Assembly: GCF_004345365.1 (NCBI RefSeq)
Contig: NZ_SLVF01000009.1
Location: forward strand, 124,001-188,000
Direction: 5' to 3'
Length of the DNA stretch: 64,000 bases
From: Kribbella sp. VKM Ac-2568
GTDB lineage: Bacteria; Actinomycetota; Actinomycetes; Propionibacteriales; Kribbellaceae
Shown here: positions 53,382-61,797 of the stretch, piece by piece
Layout of the letters: each line of letters opens with the position of its first letter
Numbering within the stretch: the stretch's first letter is position 1
Made by a program: the position numbers and the translations under genes
The notes under the pieces: model-generated
Told to the model about the DNA's origin: nothing
The model's input: only the letters and a program-made list of their open reading frames with translations
Database searches by the model: none

Positions 53382-53575
53382 TACCATCGCGCACATGCAA
53401 CGTCGCTCCTGAAAGCGCACCACCGCCCTCACCGGCCGGCGCCCGTCTCCACCTCGTGGAGCGGCGCCATCCTGAGCTGTGCCGTCGTGCGTCACGTCCG
53501 GCGCCTGACCGTCGCCAGTCGAACGGTCGCGCCTCGTCATGCCCGCACACGTGATGCTTTCAGGAGCTCCCGACG
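53382..53575 (+). promoter_or_regulatory. Structured 5' leader that can hide the MFS ribosome-binding site
   Basis: A TACCAT -10 (53382-53387) predicts a start near 53394. GCTCCTGAAAGC (53405-53416) is exactly complementary to GCTTTCAGGAGC (53556-53567), which contains the AGGAG of the MFS gene. Between them lies a long hairpin, GGCGCC ... CTCCAC-CTC-GTGGAG ... GGCGCC (53438-53468). The layout suggests translational control of the transporter. Confidence 0.6.
53395..53412 (+). CDS. Possible leader peptide MQRRS
   Basis: ATG CAA CGT CGC TCC TGA lies 7 nt after the TACCAT box, so it would be translated from a leaderless end. Its last codons and stop form part of the anti-ribosome-binding-site arm. 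A ribosome held here would free the downstream AGGAG, as in drug-inducible leader peptides. Confidence 0.45.
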   Translation: MQRRS

Positions 53576-54847
53576 ATGCCTTTTCCTGCCTATCGGGCCG
53601 CTGATCCGGTCCGCACCTACTACGCGTTCAACGGCGTCTGGTCTTTCCTGTCCGCGCTGACCTTCACGCTCAGCATGGTCTACTACGTCAAGGACGTGGG
53701 CCTCAGCCCGCTCCAGATGGTCCTGGTCGGGACCACCCTGGAGGTGGCCTGCTTCCTCTTCGAGGTCCCGACCGGGATCGTGGCCGACCTGTACAGCCGC
53801 CGGTTGTCGATCATCATCGGCTTCACGCTGATCGGCGCCGGCTTCCTGCTGCAGGGGCTGGTTCCGGCCTTCATCGCGATCCTGGCCGCCCAGGTGCTCT
53901 GGGGTATCGGCTACACCTTCACCTCGGGCGCCGACCAGGCCTGGATCACCGATGAGGTCGGCGAGGACCGGGTCGGCCGGGTGTTCGTCCGCGAGCAGCA
54001 GGTCAACCTGACCGCGAAGATCGCCGGCACGATCTCGGCCGGCGCACTCGGTCTGCTCAGCCTGCCGCTGCCGATGATCCTGTCGGGAGTGGGCATGGTG
54101 CTGCTGGCCCTCGGCCTGGCGGTGTTCATGCGAGAGGAGAACTTCCACCCGACTCCGAAGGCCGAGCGCGAGACCTTCCGGCAGATGGGCGACACCTTCA
54201 AGCACGGGCTGGCGGTCGCGCGCCGGCGTCCGGTGGTCCGCACGCTGGTGCTGATCAGCCTGATCTCCGGGCTGTCCAGCGAGGCGTTCGACCGGCTGTG
54301 GTCGGTCAAGATCCTCAACGACTTCAGCTTCCCCAGCCTGTTCGGTACTTCGGACCCGGCGGTCTGGTTCGCGGTGCTCTCGCTGATCGGCACGTTCCTC
54401 GCGCTGACCGCCTCGCTGGTGGTCAACAAGGTGTCGCCCGAGCGGGTCAACTCGTTGCACCCGAACGGACTGCTGGCTCTGCTGTCCGGCATCCAACTGG
54501 CCGGCGTGATCGGGTTCGCGCTGGCGGGTCACCTCTGGCTCGCGCTGGCGGCGATGTGGATCGGCACCGTCGCCGGCACCATCGCCTACCCGGTCGAGTC
54601 CGCCTGGCTGAACCGCAACGTCGATTCCCGCTCGCGCGCGACGGTGATCTCGATGGTGTCCCAGTCGAACGCCATCGGCCAGGTGGTCGGCGGACCACCT
54701 CTCGGTGCGCTGGCGGGCCGGACCTCCCTGCGTACTGCGCTGGTGGTGTCGGGGTTGATCCTCACGCCGATCCCGCTGCTCTACCTGCGGTTGCGGCCGG
54801 ACCGGCGTACCGAAGTACCGGCCGAACCGGAGGCGACGGCGGCTTAG
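53576..54847 (+). CDS. MFS transporter (drug-efflux-like)
   Basis: A 423-residue 12-helix major facilitator. It starts MPFPAYRAADPVRTYYAFNG and has the first-loop motif EVPTGIVADLYSRRLSIIIG, plus ESAWLNRNVDSRSRATVISM in the second half. The shape is that of tetracycline/macrolide-type efflux pumps or relatives. AGGAG at 53562-53566 is the ribosome-binding site and can be masked by the upstream leader. It is convergent with terC, 4 nt apart. Confidence 0.88.
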   Translation: MPFPAYRAADPVRTYYAFNGVWSFLSALTFTLSMVYYVKDVGLSPLQMVLVGTTLEVACFLFEVPTGIVADLYSRRLSIIIGFTLIGAGFLLQGLVPAFIAILAAQVLWGIGYTFTSGADQAWITDEVGEDRVGRVFVREQQVNLTAKIAGTISAGALGLLSLPLPMILSGVGMVLLALGLAVFMREENFHPTPKAERETFRQMGDTFKHGLAVARRRPVVRTLVLISLISGLSSEAFDRLWSVKILNDFSFPSLFGTSDPAVWFAVLSLIGTFLALTASLVVNKVSPERVNSLHPNGLLALLSGIQLAGVIGFALAGHLWLALAAMWIGTVAGTIAYPVESAWLNRNVDSRSRATVISMVSQSNAIGQVVGGPPLGALAGRTSLRTALVVSGLILTPIPLLYLRLRPDRRTEVPAEPEATAA

Positions 54848-54851
54848 GCGC

Positions 54852-55835
54852 CTAGTCCATGCTGACGCGGCGGCGGTCGTACCCGGACTTGATCAGGCTT
54901 GCGACCGTCGTCACCAGCAGCGTGCCGGCGATGAACCCGAGTGAGGTGGCGATGCCGATGTGCGGCAGGTGGATCGCGCCGATGTCGTCGATGTGCGAGC
55001 CGTGCAGCGCCTCGATGATCAGCTTGACGCCGATGAAGGCCAGGATCACCGACAGGCCGACGTTCAGGTAGATCACCCGCTCCAGCAGACCACCGATCAG
55101 GAAGTACAGCTGGCGCAGCCCCATCAGGGCGAAGGCGTTGGCGGTCAGTACGACGTACGCGTCCTGGGTGAGGCCGAAGATCGCCGGGATCGAGTCGAGC
55201 GCGAAGATCACGTTCGCCATCCCGATCGCCGCGATCACGATCACCAGCGGGGTGAGCATCCGCTTGCCACCGACCTTGCTGACCAGCTTGGCGCCGTCGT
55301 AGTCGTGCTGCAGCGGCAGGATCCGGCGCATCCCGCGCAGGACGGCGTTCTCCTGGAAGTCGGTCTCGTCGTTCTCGCCCTCGAGCGCCAGCCGGACCGC
55401 GGTGTAGACCAGGAACGCGCCGAAGATGTAGAACACCCAGCTCGCGGCGGCGATCGCGGCGGCGCCGGCCAGGATGAAGACCGCCCGCAGCAGCATCGAG
55501 ACGACGATGCCGATGTAGAGCACCTTGTCCTGGGCCAGCGACGGGACGGCGAACCTCGCCATGATGATGACGAAGACGAACAGGTTGTCGACGCTGAGGC
55601 TGTACTCCGTGATGTAGCCGGCCACGAACTCCGACCCGGAGGCCCCCGGTGTGAACAGGAACAGCGCGACCGCGAACAGCCCGGCCAGACCGATGTAGAA
55701 GAGCACCCAGCGGGTGGCGTCCTTGATCGTCACGGTGTGTTTGCGGCGGGCGATCACGATCAGGTCGAAGGCGACGATCGCGAGCAGACCGATGACGGTG
55801 ATGATCCACACGTGGGTGGGCACAGCAGAGACCAT
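54852..55835 (-). CDS. TerC/Alx-family membrane protein (manganese exporter type)
   Basis: A 327-residue membrane protein with 7-9 helices. ATG 55835 has GGAGG upstream; the frame is open further back. Signature segments are EYSLSVDNLFVFVIIMARF, NVIFALDSIPAIFGLTQDAY (conserved acidic residues of metal transport), and ALMGLRQLYFLIGGLLERVI. TerC/Alx proteins export Mn2+ or metallate secreted enzymes. A yybP-ykoY element precedes it, which fits Mn2+ control. Confidence 0.95.
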   Translation of the reverse strand: MVSAVPTHVWIITVIGLLAIVAFDLIVIARRKHTVTIKDATRWVLFYIGLAGLFAVALFLFTPGASGSEFVAGYITEYSLSVDNLFVFVIIMARFAVPSLAQDKVLYIGIVVSMLLRAVFILAGAAAIAAASWVFYIFGAFLVYTAVRLALEGENDETDFQENAVLRGMRRILPLQHDYDGAKLVSKVGGKRMLTPLVIVIAAIGMANVIFALDSIPAIFGLTQDAYVVLTANAFALMGLRQLYFLIGGLLERVIYLNVGLSVILAFIGVKLIIEALHGSHIDDIGAIHLPHIGIATSLGFIAGTLLVTTVASLIKSGYDRRRVSMD

Positions 55836-55864
55836 GACGATCCTCCGGACGACGACAGGGGCGG

Positions 55865-55990
55865 GTCCGGAGGTCTCTTCCGCCCGAGTGACTCGGACCG
55901 ACAGCACCGGGTCGACCGCCGTCCCGGCGGGGCCGGGGGTCTTCCGTGATGACGACGCTGCCGCGAAGGAATACTCCCCTCCACAAACGG
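55865..55990 (-). ncRNA. yybP-ykoY manganese riboswitch
   Basis: On the reverse strand, GGGGAGTA (55979-55972) is followed by GTCATCACGG (55953-55944). About 65 nt later comes GGAAGAGACCTCC (around 55881-55869). These are the three conserved blocks of the yybP-ykoY family in the right order and distance, closed by a GGAGG/CCTCC stem. It lies 34 nt upstream of the TerC start. Confidence 0.75.
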
Positions 55991-56201
55991 GCCGATCCTA
56001 CCCGCGCGAGTCCGTCAGGACCGTGCCCGGGGTCACAGCCCGTTGCATTCGTCGAGAATGGTATACCGGATACTGCCGCCACCACCAGCCCCAAGGTCTG
56101 CCGTCCCACCGTTTGCCGCCCCGGCCGGCCGGGCACCCGGAGTGCCGATGACACCCCGCCGGTCCGCCGGTACGGCGTGATCCACAACCTGAGGAGGCAC
56201 G

Positions 56202-56435
56202 ATGGGTATCGGTGCGGGAATCTTCCTGCTCGCATTCGGCGGGGTGCTCGCGTTCGCGGTCTCGGACCGGATCAGCGGCGTCGACCTGACCATGGTCGGC
56301 TACATCCTGATGGGAGCGGGCGCCCTGGGCCTGATCCTGGCGGTCCTGCTCAACAGCCGGCGCCCCCGCAGCGTCGGCACCCACACCACAGTCATCGAAG
56401 AAGAACGCCACACCCCCCGCGACCCCCGCGTGTAA
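56202..56435 (+). CDS. DUF6458-type small membrane protein
   Basis: A 77-residue protein with two transmembrane helices (IFLLAFGGVLAFAV and VGYILMGAGALGLILAVLL) and a charged tail (HTTVIEEERHTPRDPRV). The start MGIGAGIFL and the SGVDLTMVGYIL loop are typical of this actinobacterial family of unknown function. GAGGAGG precedes the ATG. Confidence 0.85.
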   Translation: MGIGAGIFLLAFGGVLAFAVSDRISGVDLTMVGYILMGAGALGLILAVLLNSRRPRSVGTHTTVIEEERHTPRDPRV

Positions 56436-56547
56436 ACAACTAGCCGCAGGCGGCCAGGACGTCGGTGACGCCCCCGCCACGCCGGCGATCGCGTTGGTGC
56501 CGGCCGACCGGTGGCTGCGGTGATCGTGGGGCTGAGGACAACAAAAC

Positions 56548-56733
56548 GGGACCTCGGACAGGTCATCTCCTGTCCGGGGTCCCCACTTCCTGTCCAGGGT
56601 CCCCACTTCCTGTCCGGGTCCCCACTTCCTGTCCGAGGTCCCCACCTCTTGCCTGAGGTCCCCACCTTTGTCCCAGGTCCCCACCCCACCTGCTGTCCGA
56701 CGTCCCCAGTACCTGTCCGAGGTCCCCGCTTGA
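56548..56733. repeat. Dispersed intergenic repeat, part 2, expanded copy D
   Basis: Eight direct units of 19-25 bp (type TGTCCGAGGTCCCCACTTCC) run from 56571 to 56733. They are preceded by one inverted unit (GGGACCTCGGACAG, 56549-56562) around the centre GTCATCTC. The centre matches that of copy A (GTCATGTC). No reading frame shows real codon bias. Confidence 0.85.
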
Positions 56734-56914
56734 TGTTCGGACCCACTACATGGGCTCGGCCGGGCAAACACCTGGGCGGGCGTGGGGTTGGTGGTCAGCC
56801 CGGACCGCCAGTACTCATCAACCAGGCCCGACCCTGGGGCGCGCTGCGTGGCAGCGCCAACCCAGGAGCGACCGGCCAGGTTGCTGAGTGGCGGCCGTCC
56901 GCTGGTCATGCGGG

Positions 56915-56992
56915 TCATCGCATCAGATGGGCCCTCGACGGGGGTTCGCCGTACTCGCGCTTGAAGGCTCGGGTGAAGGTGTCGGGTCCGGA
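56915..56992 (-). pseudogene. C-terminal remnant of an AraC-family regulator
   Basis: The reverse frame reads SGPDTFTRAFKREYGEPPSR then AHLMR and stops. PDTFTRAFKREYG is the end of the second AraC helix-turn-helix. Nothing upstream in that frame continues the domain, so only about 25 codons survive, next to the divergent quinone oxidoreductase. Confidence 0.6.
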
Positions 56993-57197
56993 TCCTCGCG
57001 GCCAAGAACGCGGCTGACCCGGTCGGTCATTACTCCCGCTCCGACGTGCTCCGGCTTGCACTTCAACCGGCAGGCGAGGCCCAGGGGGGTCGAGACCGTC
57101 GAGGCGGATCTGGTGGAGGTCGACCGACGCGCGGAATATGGAGGGAGCGCCGTCGGCTGTAGCCGATATCAGCGACAGCATCTCCGAGGAGCTCCCG

Positions 57198-58217
57198 ATG
57201 AAGGCAATCGTGCACGACCAGCTCGGCCCCGCCGAGTCCGTACTCCGCCTGGTGGACAGGGAGGTTCCCGAGCCCGGCGCCGGCGAAGTACGGATCCGGG
57301 TGACCGTGTCGGGCGTCAACCCGACGGATTGGAAGGCCCGGACCGGCCTGTACGGCGGTGAGGTGGTCGAGTCGGTCCCGAACCAGGACGGCGCGGGTGT
57401 TGTCGACGCGGTCGGGCCGGACGTGGACGGCCTCGCGGTCGGCGATCGGGTCTGGGTCACCCTGGCGGCCTACCTTCGGCCCACGAGCGGGACGGCGCAG
57501 CAGTACACGGTCGTTCCCGCCGAGCGGGTCTTCCCGCTGCCGGGTGATGCTTCCTTCGACCTCGGCGCGAGCATCGGGGTCCCGGCGATCACCGCGCACC
57601 GCGCTCTCACCGTCGCCGAAGACGGGCCGACGCGTCTCGCGCCTGGAGCTCTCGACGGCAAGGTGGTCCTGGTGGCCGGTGGGGCCGGCGCCGTCGGGCA
57701 TGCGGCTATCCAGCTGGCTCGGTGGGCTGGAGCCACGGTCATCGCGACCGTCGGGTCAGCCGCCAAGGCCGGCTATCCGGAGGCGGCCGGCGCGCATTAC
57801 GTCGTGAACTACAACGACGCGGACGCGGGTGCGCAGATACGCGGATTCGCGCCCGAGGGCGTCGATCTCGTGGTGGAGGTTGCCATCGGCGCCAATGCCG
57901 AGCTCGACCTCGAGGTACTGCGGCCGCTCGGCACCATCGCGATCTACGCGAACAACGGCGACAAGCCGTTCGCTGTCGACATCCGTCAGAACATGGGCCT
58001 GAACGCGCGGTACCAGTACGTGCTGCTCTACACAGTCGGGTGGGACAAGCTGACCGCGGCGGCGGAGGACATCAACGCCGCCATCGAGGCCGGCGCGCTG
58101 CCGGTCGGCGAGGACGCCGGCCTGCCACTGCACCACTTCACCCTCGACCGGACCGCCGAAGCCCACCAGGCGGTCGAATCCGGCGCCACCGGCAAGGTCC
58201 TGATCGACATCTCCTGA
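57198..58217 (+). CDS. NADPH:quinone oxidoreductase (zinc-independent MDR family)
   Basis: A 339-residue medium-chain reductase. ATG 57198 follows GAGGAG. The GroES-like N-terminal part has VTVSGVNPTDWKARTGLYGG and PNQDGAGVVDAVG; zinc-binding residues are absent. The Rossmann part has VLVAGGAGAVGHAAIQLARW. Relatives reduce quinones or enones. The regulator that might have controlled it is reduced to a fragment just upstream. Confidence 0.92.
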   Translation: MKAIVHDQLGPAESVLRLVDREVPEPGAGEVRIRVTVSGVNPTDWKARTGLYGGEVVESVPNQDGAGVVDAVGPDVDGLAVGDRVWVTLAAYLRPTSGTAQQYTVVPAERVFPLPGDASFDLGASIGVPAITAHRALTVAEDGPTRLAPGALDGKVVLVAGGAGAVGHAAIQLARWAGATVIATVGSAAKAGYPEAAGAHYVVNYNDADAGAQIRGFAPEGVDLVVEVAIGANAELDLEVLRPLGTIAIYANNGDKPFAVDIRQNMGLNARYQYVLLYTVGWDKLTAAAEDINAAIEAGALPVGEDAGLPLHHFTLDRTAEAHQAVESGATGKVLIDIS

Positions 58218-58224
58218 CGGTCCC

Positions 58225-58326
58225 CGCGGCTGGGCGGGGTGGGCGGTCGATCGGCGGGCGCGGCTGGTGGGTTCCACGGCGGCTGGCAGCGTGTAAGGCG
58301 TCAGCGGGCGAACACCCCGTCATCGG
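58225..58326. repeat. Dispersed intergenic repeat, part 1, copy C
   Basis: The core at 58277-58326 contains GGCTGGCAGCGTGTAAGGCG and AACACCCCGTCATCGG, aligning with copies A (5286) and B (37898). No part 2 units follow. It begins 7 nt after the quinone oxidoreductase stop. Confidence 0.7.
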
Positions 58327-58515
58327 GAGGCCGGTCGCGGGCTTGGAGCCGATGGCGCGCGGTTGAGGACGCACGTCAGCAGTTCTTCGCCGCCCTCCGA
58401 TTGGCGGGCAACGGCGACTACACCTGGCTGGTCCGGACCGCGATCGGCTGGCCACCTCCGGCTCGTTCGTCGAGGCCGGCACGCTGTACGGCGGACGGGT
58501 GGTCCGCCGGCTGGG

Positions 58516-59238
58516 TCAGGCAGGTGGGGCGACGGTTGCGTCTGGGCGGTTGGAGCGGTGGAGGGAGCTGGCGACGAAGCCGTTGGCTTTCTGGTCCTCG
58601 ATGAAATGCCGGAGGAACTCGACGGTCTCGGGGCGGCGCGACTTCGTCGTACCGAGGGCTTGCTGGATTTGCATGAAGGCGTCGTCGATCACGCGCAGGC
58701 CGTCGTTCGCGGCGACGAAGTCGGTGACTGGTTGTCTGATGCCGGCGCCGGCCTCGAGGCGGTCGGCGAGGAACACGTCGACGCCTTCGTCTCCGCGGAC
58801 CAGCGTCGCGTGCTCGAGTGTCCGGGTCAGGAACAGGTCGTAGGCGGAGCCGTTCTTCACGCCGACACGGAACCCCTCGCGATCCACATCGGCAGACTTG
58901 GTGATCGCCGAGTCTTCCGGCACCGCGAAGACACCCTCGATGACGACGTACGGCGCGGTGAAGGCCACCTCGGCTTCCCGGGCCGGGTCGATCGCGAGGA
59001 AGCAGATGTCGGCCTGGCCGTTCACCATCGCCTCGAAGGACTTCCGCGCGGCGTCGAAGCAGACGAACTCGACCGGGACGCCGAACCGCGCCGCGAGCTC
59101 GCGAGCCAGGTCGACGGTCACGCCCGCCGGCGCGTCCGGCGTGCCCTGCGCGAGCACTGGATTGCCCAGGTTGATGGACGCCCGCAGGGTCCCGGTGGGC
59201 GCGAGATCCTCGATGACGGCTGAAGAAACGTTGCTCAT
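58516..59238 (-). CDS. Solute-binding (SBP family 3) domain protein without signal peptide
   Basis: A 240-residue periplasmic-binding-protein-like II domain. From ATG 59238 the mature fold begins almost at once (IEDLAPTGTLRASINLGNPV), then AGVTVDLARELAARFGVPVE and NGQADICFLAIDPAREAEVA. No hydrophobic export signal or lipobox precedes it, even in the longer open frame to 59346. It may be a cytoplasmic enzyme or sensor using this fold. It lies 22 nt downstream of guaB1 only in map order: both are on the reverse strand and guaB1 is transcribed first. Confidence 0.8.
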   Translation of the reverse strand: MSNVSSAVIEDLAPTGTLRASINLGNPVLAQGTPDAPAGVTVDLARELAARFGVPVEFVCFDAARKSFEAMVNGQADICFLAIDPAREAEVAFTAPYVVIEGVFAVPEDSAITKSADVDREGFRVGVKNGSAYDLFLTRTLEHATLVRGDEGVDVFLADRLEAGAGIRQPVTDFVAANDGLRVIDDAFMQIQQALGTTKSRRPETVEFLRHFIEDQKANGFVASSLHRSNRPDATVAPPA

Positions 59239-59260
59239 GCCGCCCAACCTACGAGAGCGT

Positions 59261-60706
59261 TCACCAGCTGGTGTCGACGGGTTTGCCTTCGGTGTAGCCG
59301 GCTGCGCTCTGGATGCCGACGACGGCTCGCTCGTGGAACTCCTCAAGGTTGGCGGCGCCGACGTAGGTGCAGGAGCTGCGGATGCCGGAGACGATCGAGT
59401 CGAGCACGTCCTCGACGCTGGGTCGCTCCGGGTCGAGGTACATGCGGGCCGTCGAGATTCCCTCGCCGAAGAAGCTCTTGCGGGCGCGCTGGAAGGGGGT
59501 GTCGTCCGCAGTACGGAGGCGGACGGCGCGGGCGGACGCCATCCCGAAGCTCTCCTTGTAGATCCGGCCGTTGTTGTCGCGGTGCGGGTCCCCGGGCGAC
59601 TCGTAGGTGCCGGCGAACCACGAGCCGATCATCACGCTGGACGCCCCTGCGGCGAGGGCGAGCGCCACGTCCCGCGGATGCCGTACTCCCCCGTCGGCCC
59701 AGACGTGCTTGCCAAGCTCCCGCGCCCGGGTCGCGCACTCCAGTACTGCGGAGAACTGCGGCCGGCCGACCGCGGTCTGCATCCGGGTCGTGCACATCGC
59801 ACCCGGCCCGACGCCCACCTTCACGATGTCGGCGCCGGCCTCCACCAGATCGGTGACTCCCTGCGCCGTCACCACGTTGCCCGCCACAATCGGGACCTGC
59901 GGCTGCAGCGCGCGGACGAGACGCAGTACCTCGAGCATGCGCTCCTGGTGACCGTGAGCGGTGTCGATCACCAGTACGTCGATGCCGGCGTCGAGCAGGG
60001 CCTTCGCCTTCTGCTCCGCGTCGCCGTTGATCCCGATGGCCGCGGCGACCCGCAACTTCCCGGCCGCGTCGACGGCAGGCTCGTACAAGGTGGCGCGCAG
60101 AGCTCGTTGACGGGTGAGAATGCCGACGATGTGGCCGTCCGCGTCGACGACCGGCGCCAACCGGTGGCGACCGTCGTGCAACTGGTCGAACGCCTCCTCG
60201 GCGGCGATCCCGGCCGGCAGCGTAAGCAACTCGCGGGACATGATCCCGTCCAGTTGCGTGTACCGGTCGACGCCCTCACAGTCCGCGTCCGTCACCACAC
60301 CGACAGCCCGGCCCTCGTCGACCACGATCACAGCGCCGTGACCGCGCTTCGGCAGCAGGTTCAGGGCCTCACCGACAGTGCCGTTGGGCGCCATCGTGAG
60401 CGGGGTGTCGTAGATCGTGTGCCGTTGCTTGATCCACGAGACCACCTCGGCGACCACCTCGACCGGGATGTCCTGCGGGATCACCGCCAGCCCGCCACAG
60501 CGAGCGATCGTCTCGGCCATCCTCCGCCCGGACACCGCGGTCATGTTCGCCGCGACGATCGGGATCGAGGCCCCGGTCCCGTCCCCGCTGGACAGATCCA
60601 CATCCAGCCGAGACGCCACCACCGACCGGTTCGGCACCAGGAACACGTCACTGAACGTCAGGTCCTGCTCGGACACTCGATCATGAAGGAACCGCACGTC
60701 AACCAC
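59261..60706 (-). CDS. guaB1: GuaB1-family IMP dehydrogenase-related protein (GMP reductase type)
   Basis: A 481-residue TIM-barrel protein with two CBS domains inserted (about residues 95-215). The start FLHDRVSEQDLTFSDVFLVP, the phosphate loop and the active-site cysteine in GPGAMCTTRMQTAVG are visible. The actinobacterial GuaB1 group works in purine salvage, and mycobacterial members have GMP reductase activity, so it is not the essential IMPDH. It starts with GTG 60706. Confidence 0.92.
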   Translation of the reverse strand: MVDVRFLHDRVSEQDLTFSDVFLVPNRSVVASRLDVDLSSGDGTGASIPIVAANMTAVSGRRMAETIARCGGLAVIPQDIPVEVVAEVVSWIKQRHTIYDTPLTMAPNGTVGEALNLLPKRGHGAVIVVDEGRAVGVVTDADCEGVDRYTQLDGIMSRELLTLPAGIAAEEAFDQLHDGRHRLAPVVDADGHIVGILTRQRALRATLYEPAVDAAGKLRVAAAIGINGDAEQKAKALLDAGIDVLVIDTAHGHQERMLEVLRLVRALQPQVPIVAGNVVTAQGVTDLVEAGADIVKVGVGPGAMCTTRMQTAVGRPQFSAVLECATRARELGKHVWADGGVRHPRDVALALAAGASSVMIGSWFAGTYESPGDPHRDNNGRIYKESFGMASARAVRLRTADDTPFQRARKSFFGEGISTARMYLDPERPSVEDVLDSIVSGIRSSCTYVGAANLEEFHERAVVGIQSAAGYTEGKPVDTSW

Positions 60707-60823
60707 CTCACCGGCCAGTCGTCAGTTGCACCCGGCAATCACAACGAACCCTTCGGAGCGTACGTCATCGCCCCCACCGGTTCCCATGCATTCACCGAAC
60801 AAGCCCGACCGGCCGCAAAGGGT

Positions 60824-61723
60824 TCAGAGAGTACGGCGGAAGCGGCCCGGGGTGGTTCCGACCGCCTCCTGGAAGGCCCGGGCGAAGGCGGACTCCGAGT
60901 GGTAGCCGACCTTCGACGCGACCGCGGCGACGGTGACTTCGCGATCCGCGAGCAGGTCGGCCGCGGCCATCATCCGGACGTTCGAGAGGAAGGCGCCGAC
61001 GGTGGTCCCGGTGTTCTTCACGAAGCGCCGCAGGAAGGTGGCACGCGCGAGTGCCGCGATCCCGGCCAGCCTCTCGATCGACCAGTCGGCACCGGGATCC
61101 CGCAGTACGGCGTCGATCACGAGGGCGATCCGCTTGTCGTCGACGGCGGTCCACAGCGGGGTCTCGGCCGGCCGGCCGGTGGACTGCCGGAGCACCATCG
61201 CCAGCAGCGCGGTACAGATCGACGAGAGGATCGCGCTGGTCCCTGGACCTTCGGCGAGGGCCTCCTGCCGCATCAGCCCGCTCATCGTCCGGACCATGTC
61301 GCCACCCTCGCCGAAGGACACCACGAGCGGATCGGGAAGGCTGCGGACGAGCAGTACTCCAGCGCGCGAACCGAACGTGTAGTGCCCGCAGAAGAGGTCG
61401 ATCACCCCGTCACCCGCGGAATCGCTACGAATGGTGTCGAAGAAGTCACCGTGGGTCTCGACGACTCCCTGCGCCCGACCGGCGCCCGCAGTACGGATGC
61501 GGTGCGGCGGGCTGCTCGGCAACAGGACCGCGTCGCCTGCCTTCAGGGCGTAGTTCTTGCCGCCTGCCTCCAGCGTGCACTCGCCGTCGAGCAGAAAGTG
61601 GAAGGCGGACTCGGCGTCGCCGTACGCCGGCACGTCCATCACTGTCGTGCCTGCGAGCAGGCAGCGCTTGTCCAGCCGGGCCTGCACCCGGGCCAGGTCC
61701 AGCAACTGGCTGATCGCATCCAT
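60824..61723 (-). CDS. RclR-like AraC-family redox regulator
   Basis: A 299-residue AraC regulator whose N-terminus (MDAISQLLDLARVQARLDKR C) closely follows E. coli RclR (MDALSRLL...IDKNC). The cupin sensor domain is followed by a double HTH (LARATFLRRFVKNTGTTVGA; VASKVGYHSESAFARAFQEA). Cys21 is conserved. Cys112 in LFCGHYTFG aligns with the second redox cysteine (Cys89) of RclR. It is divergent from the RclA-like gene with a 74-nt shared promoter, as in the reactive-chlorine regulon. Confidence 0.85.
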   Translation of the reverse strand: MDAISQLLDLARVQARLDKRCLLAGTTVMDVPAYGDAESAFHFLLDGECTLEAGGKNYALKAGDAVLLPSSPPHRIRTAGAGRAQGVVETHGDFFDTIRSDSAGDGVIDLFCGHYTFGSRAGVLLVRSLPDPLVVSFGEGGDMVRTMSGLMRQEALAEGPGTSAILSSICTALLAMVLRQSTGRPAETPLWTAVDDKRIALVIDAVLRDPGADWSIERLAGIAALARATFLRRFVKNTGTTVGAFLSNVRMMAAADLLADREVTVAAVASKVGYHSESAFARAFQEAVGTTPGRFRRTL

Positions 61724-61797
61724 ATGGGACTCTCACGAAGAAAATTGGCATGGAAACACCTAGTGAGGATCATTCCCCACGGTGGAGGCTACTCCCC

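Noticed and set aside
56571..56733. CRISPR-like array
   Set aside because: The units follow each other with no unique spacers and vary in length; no cas genes are present.
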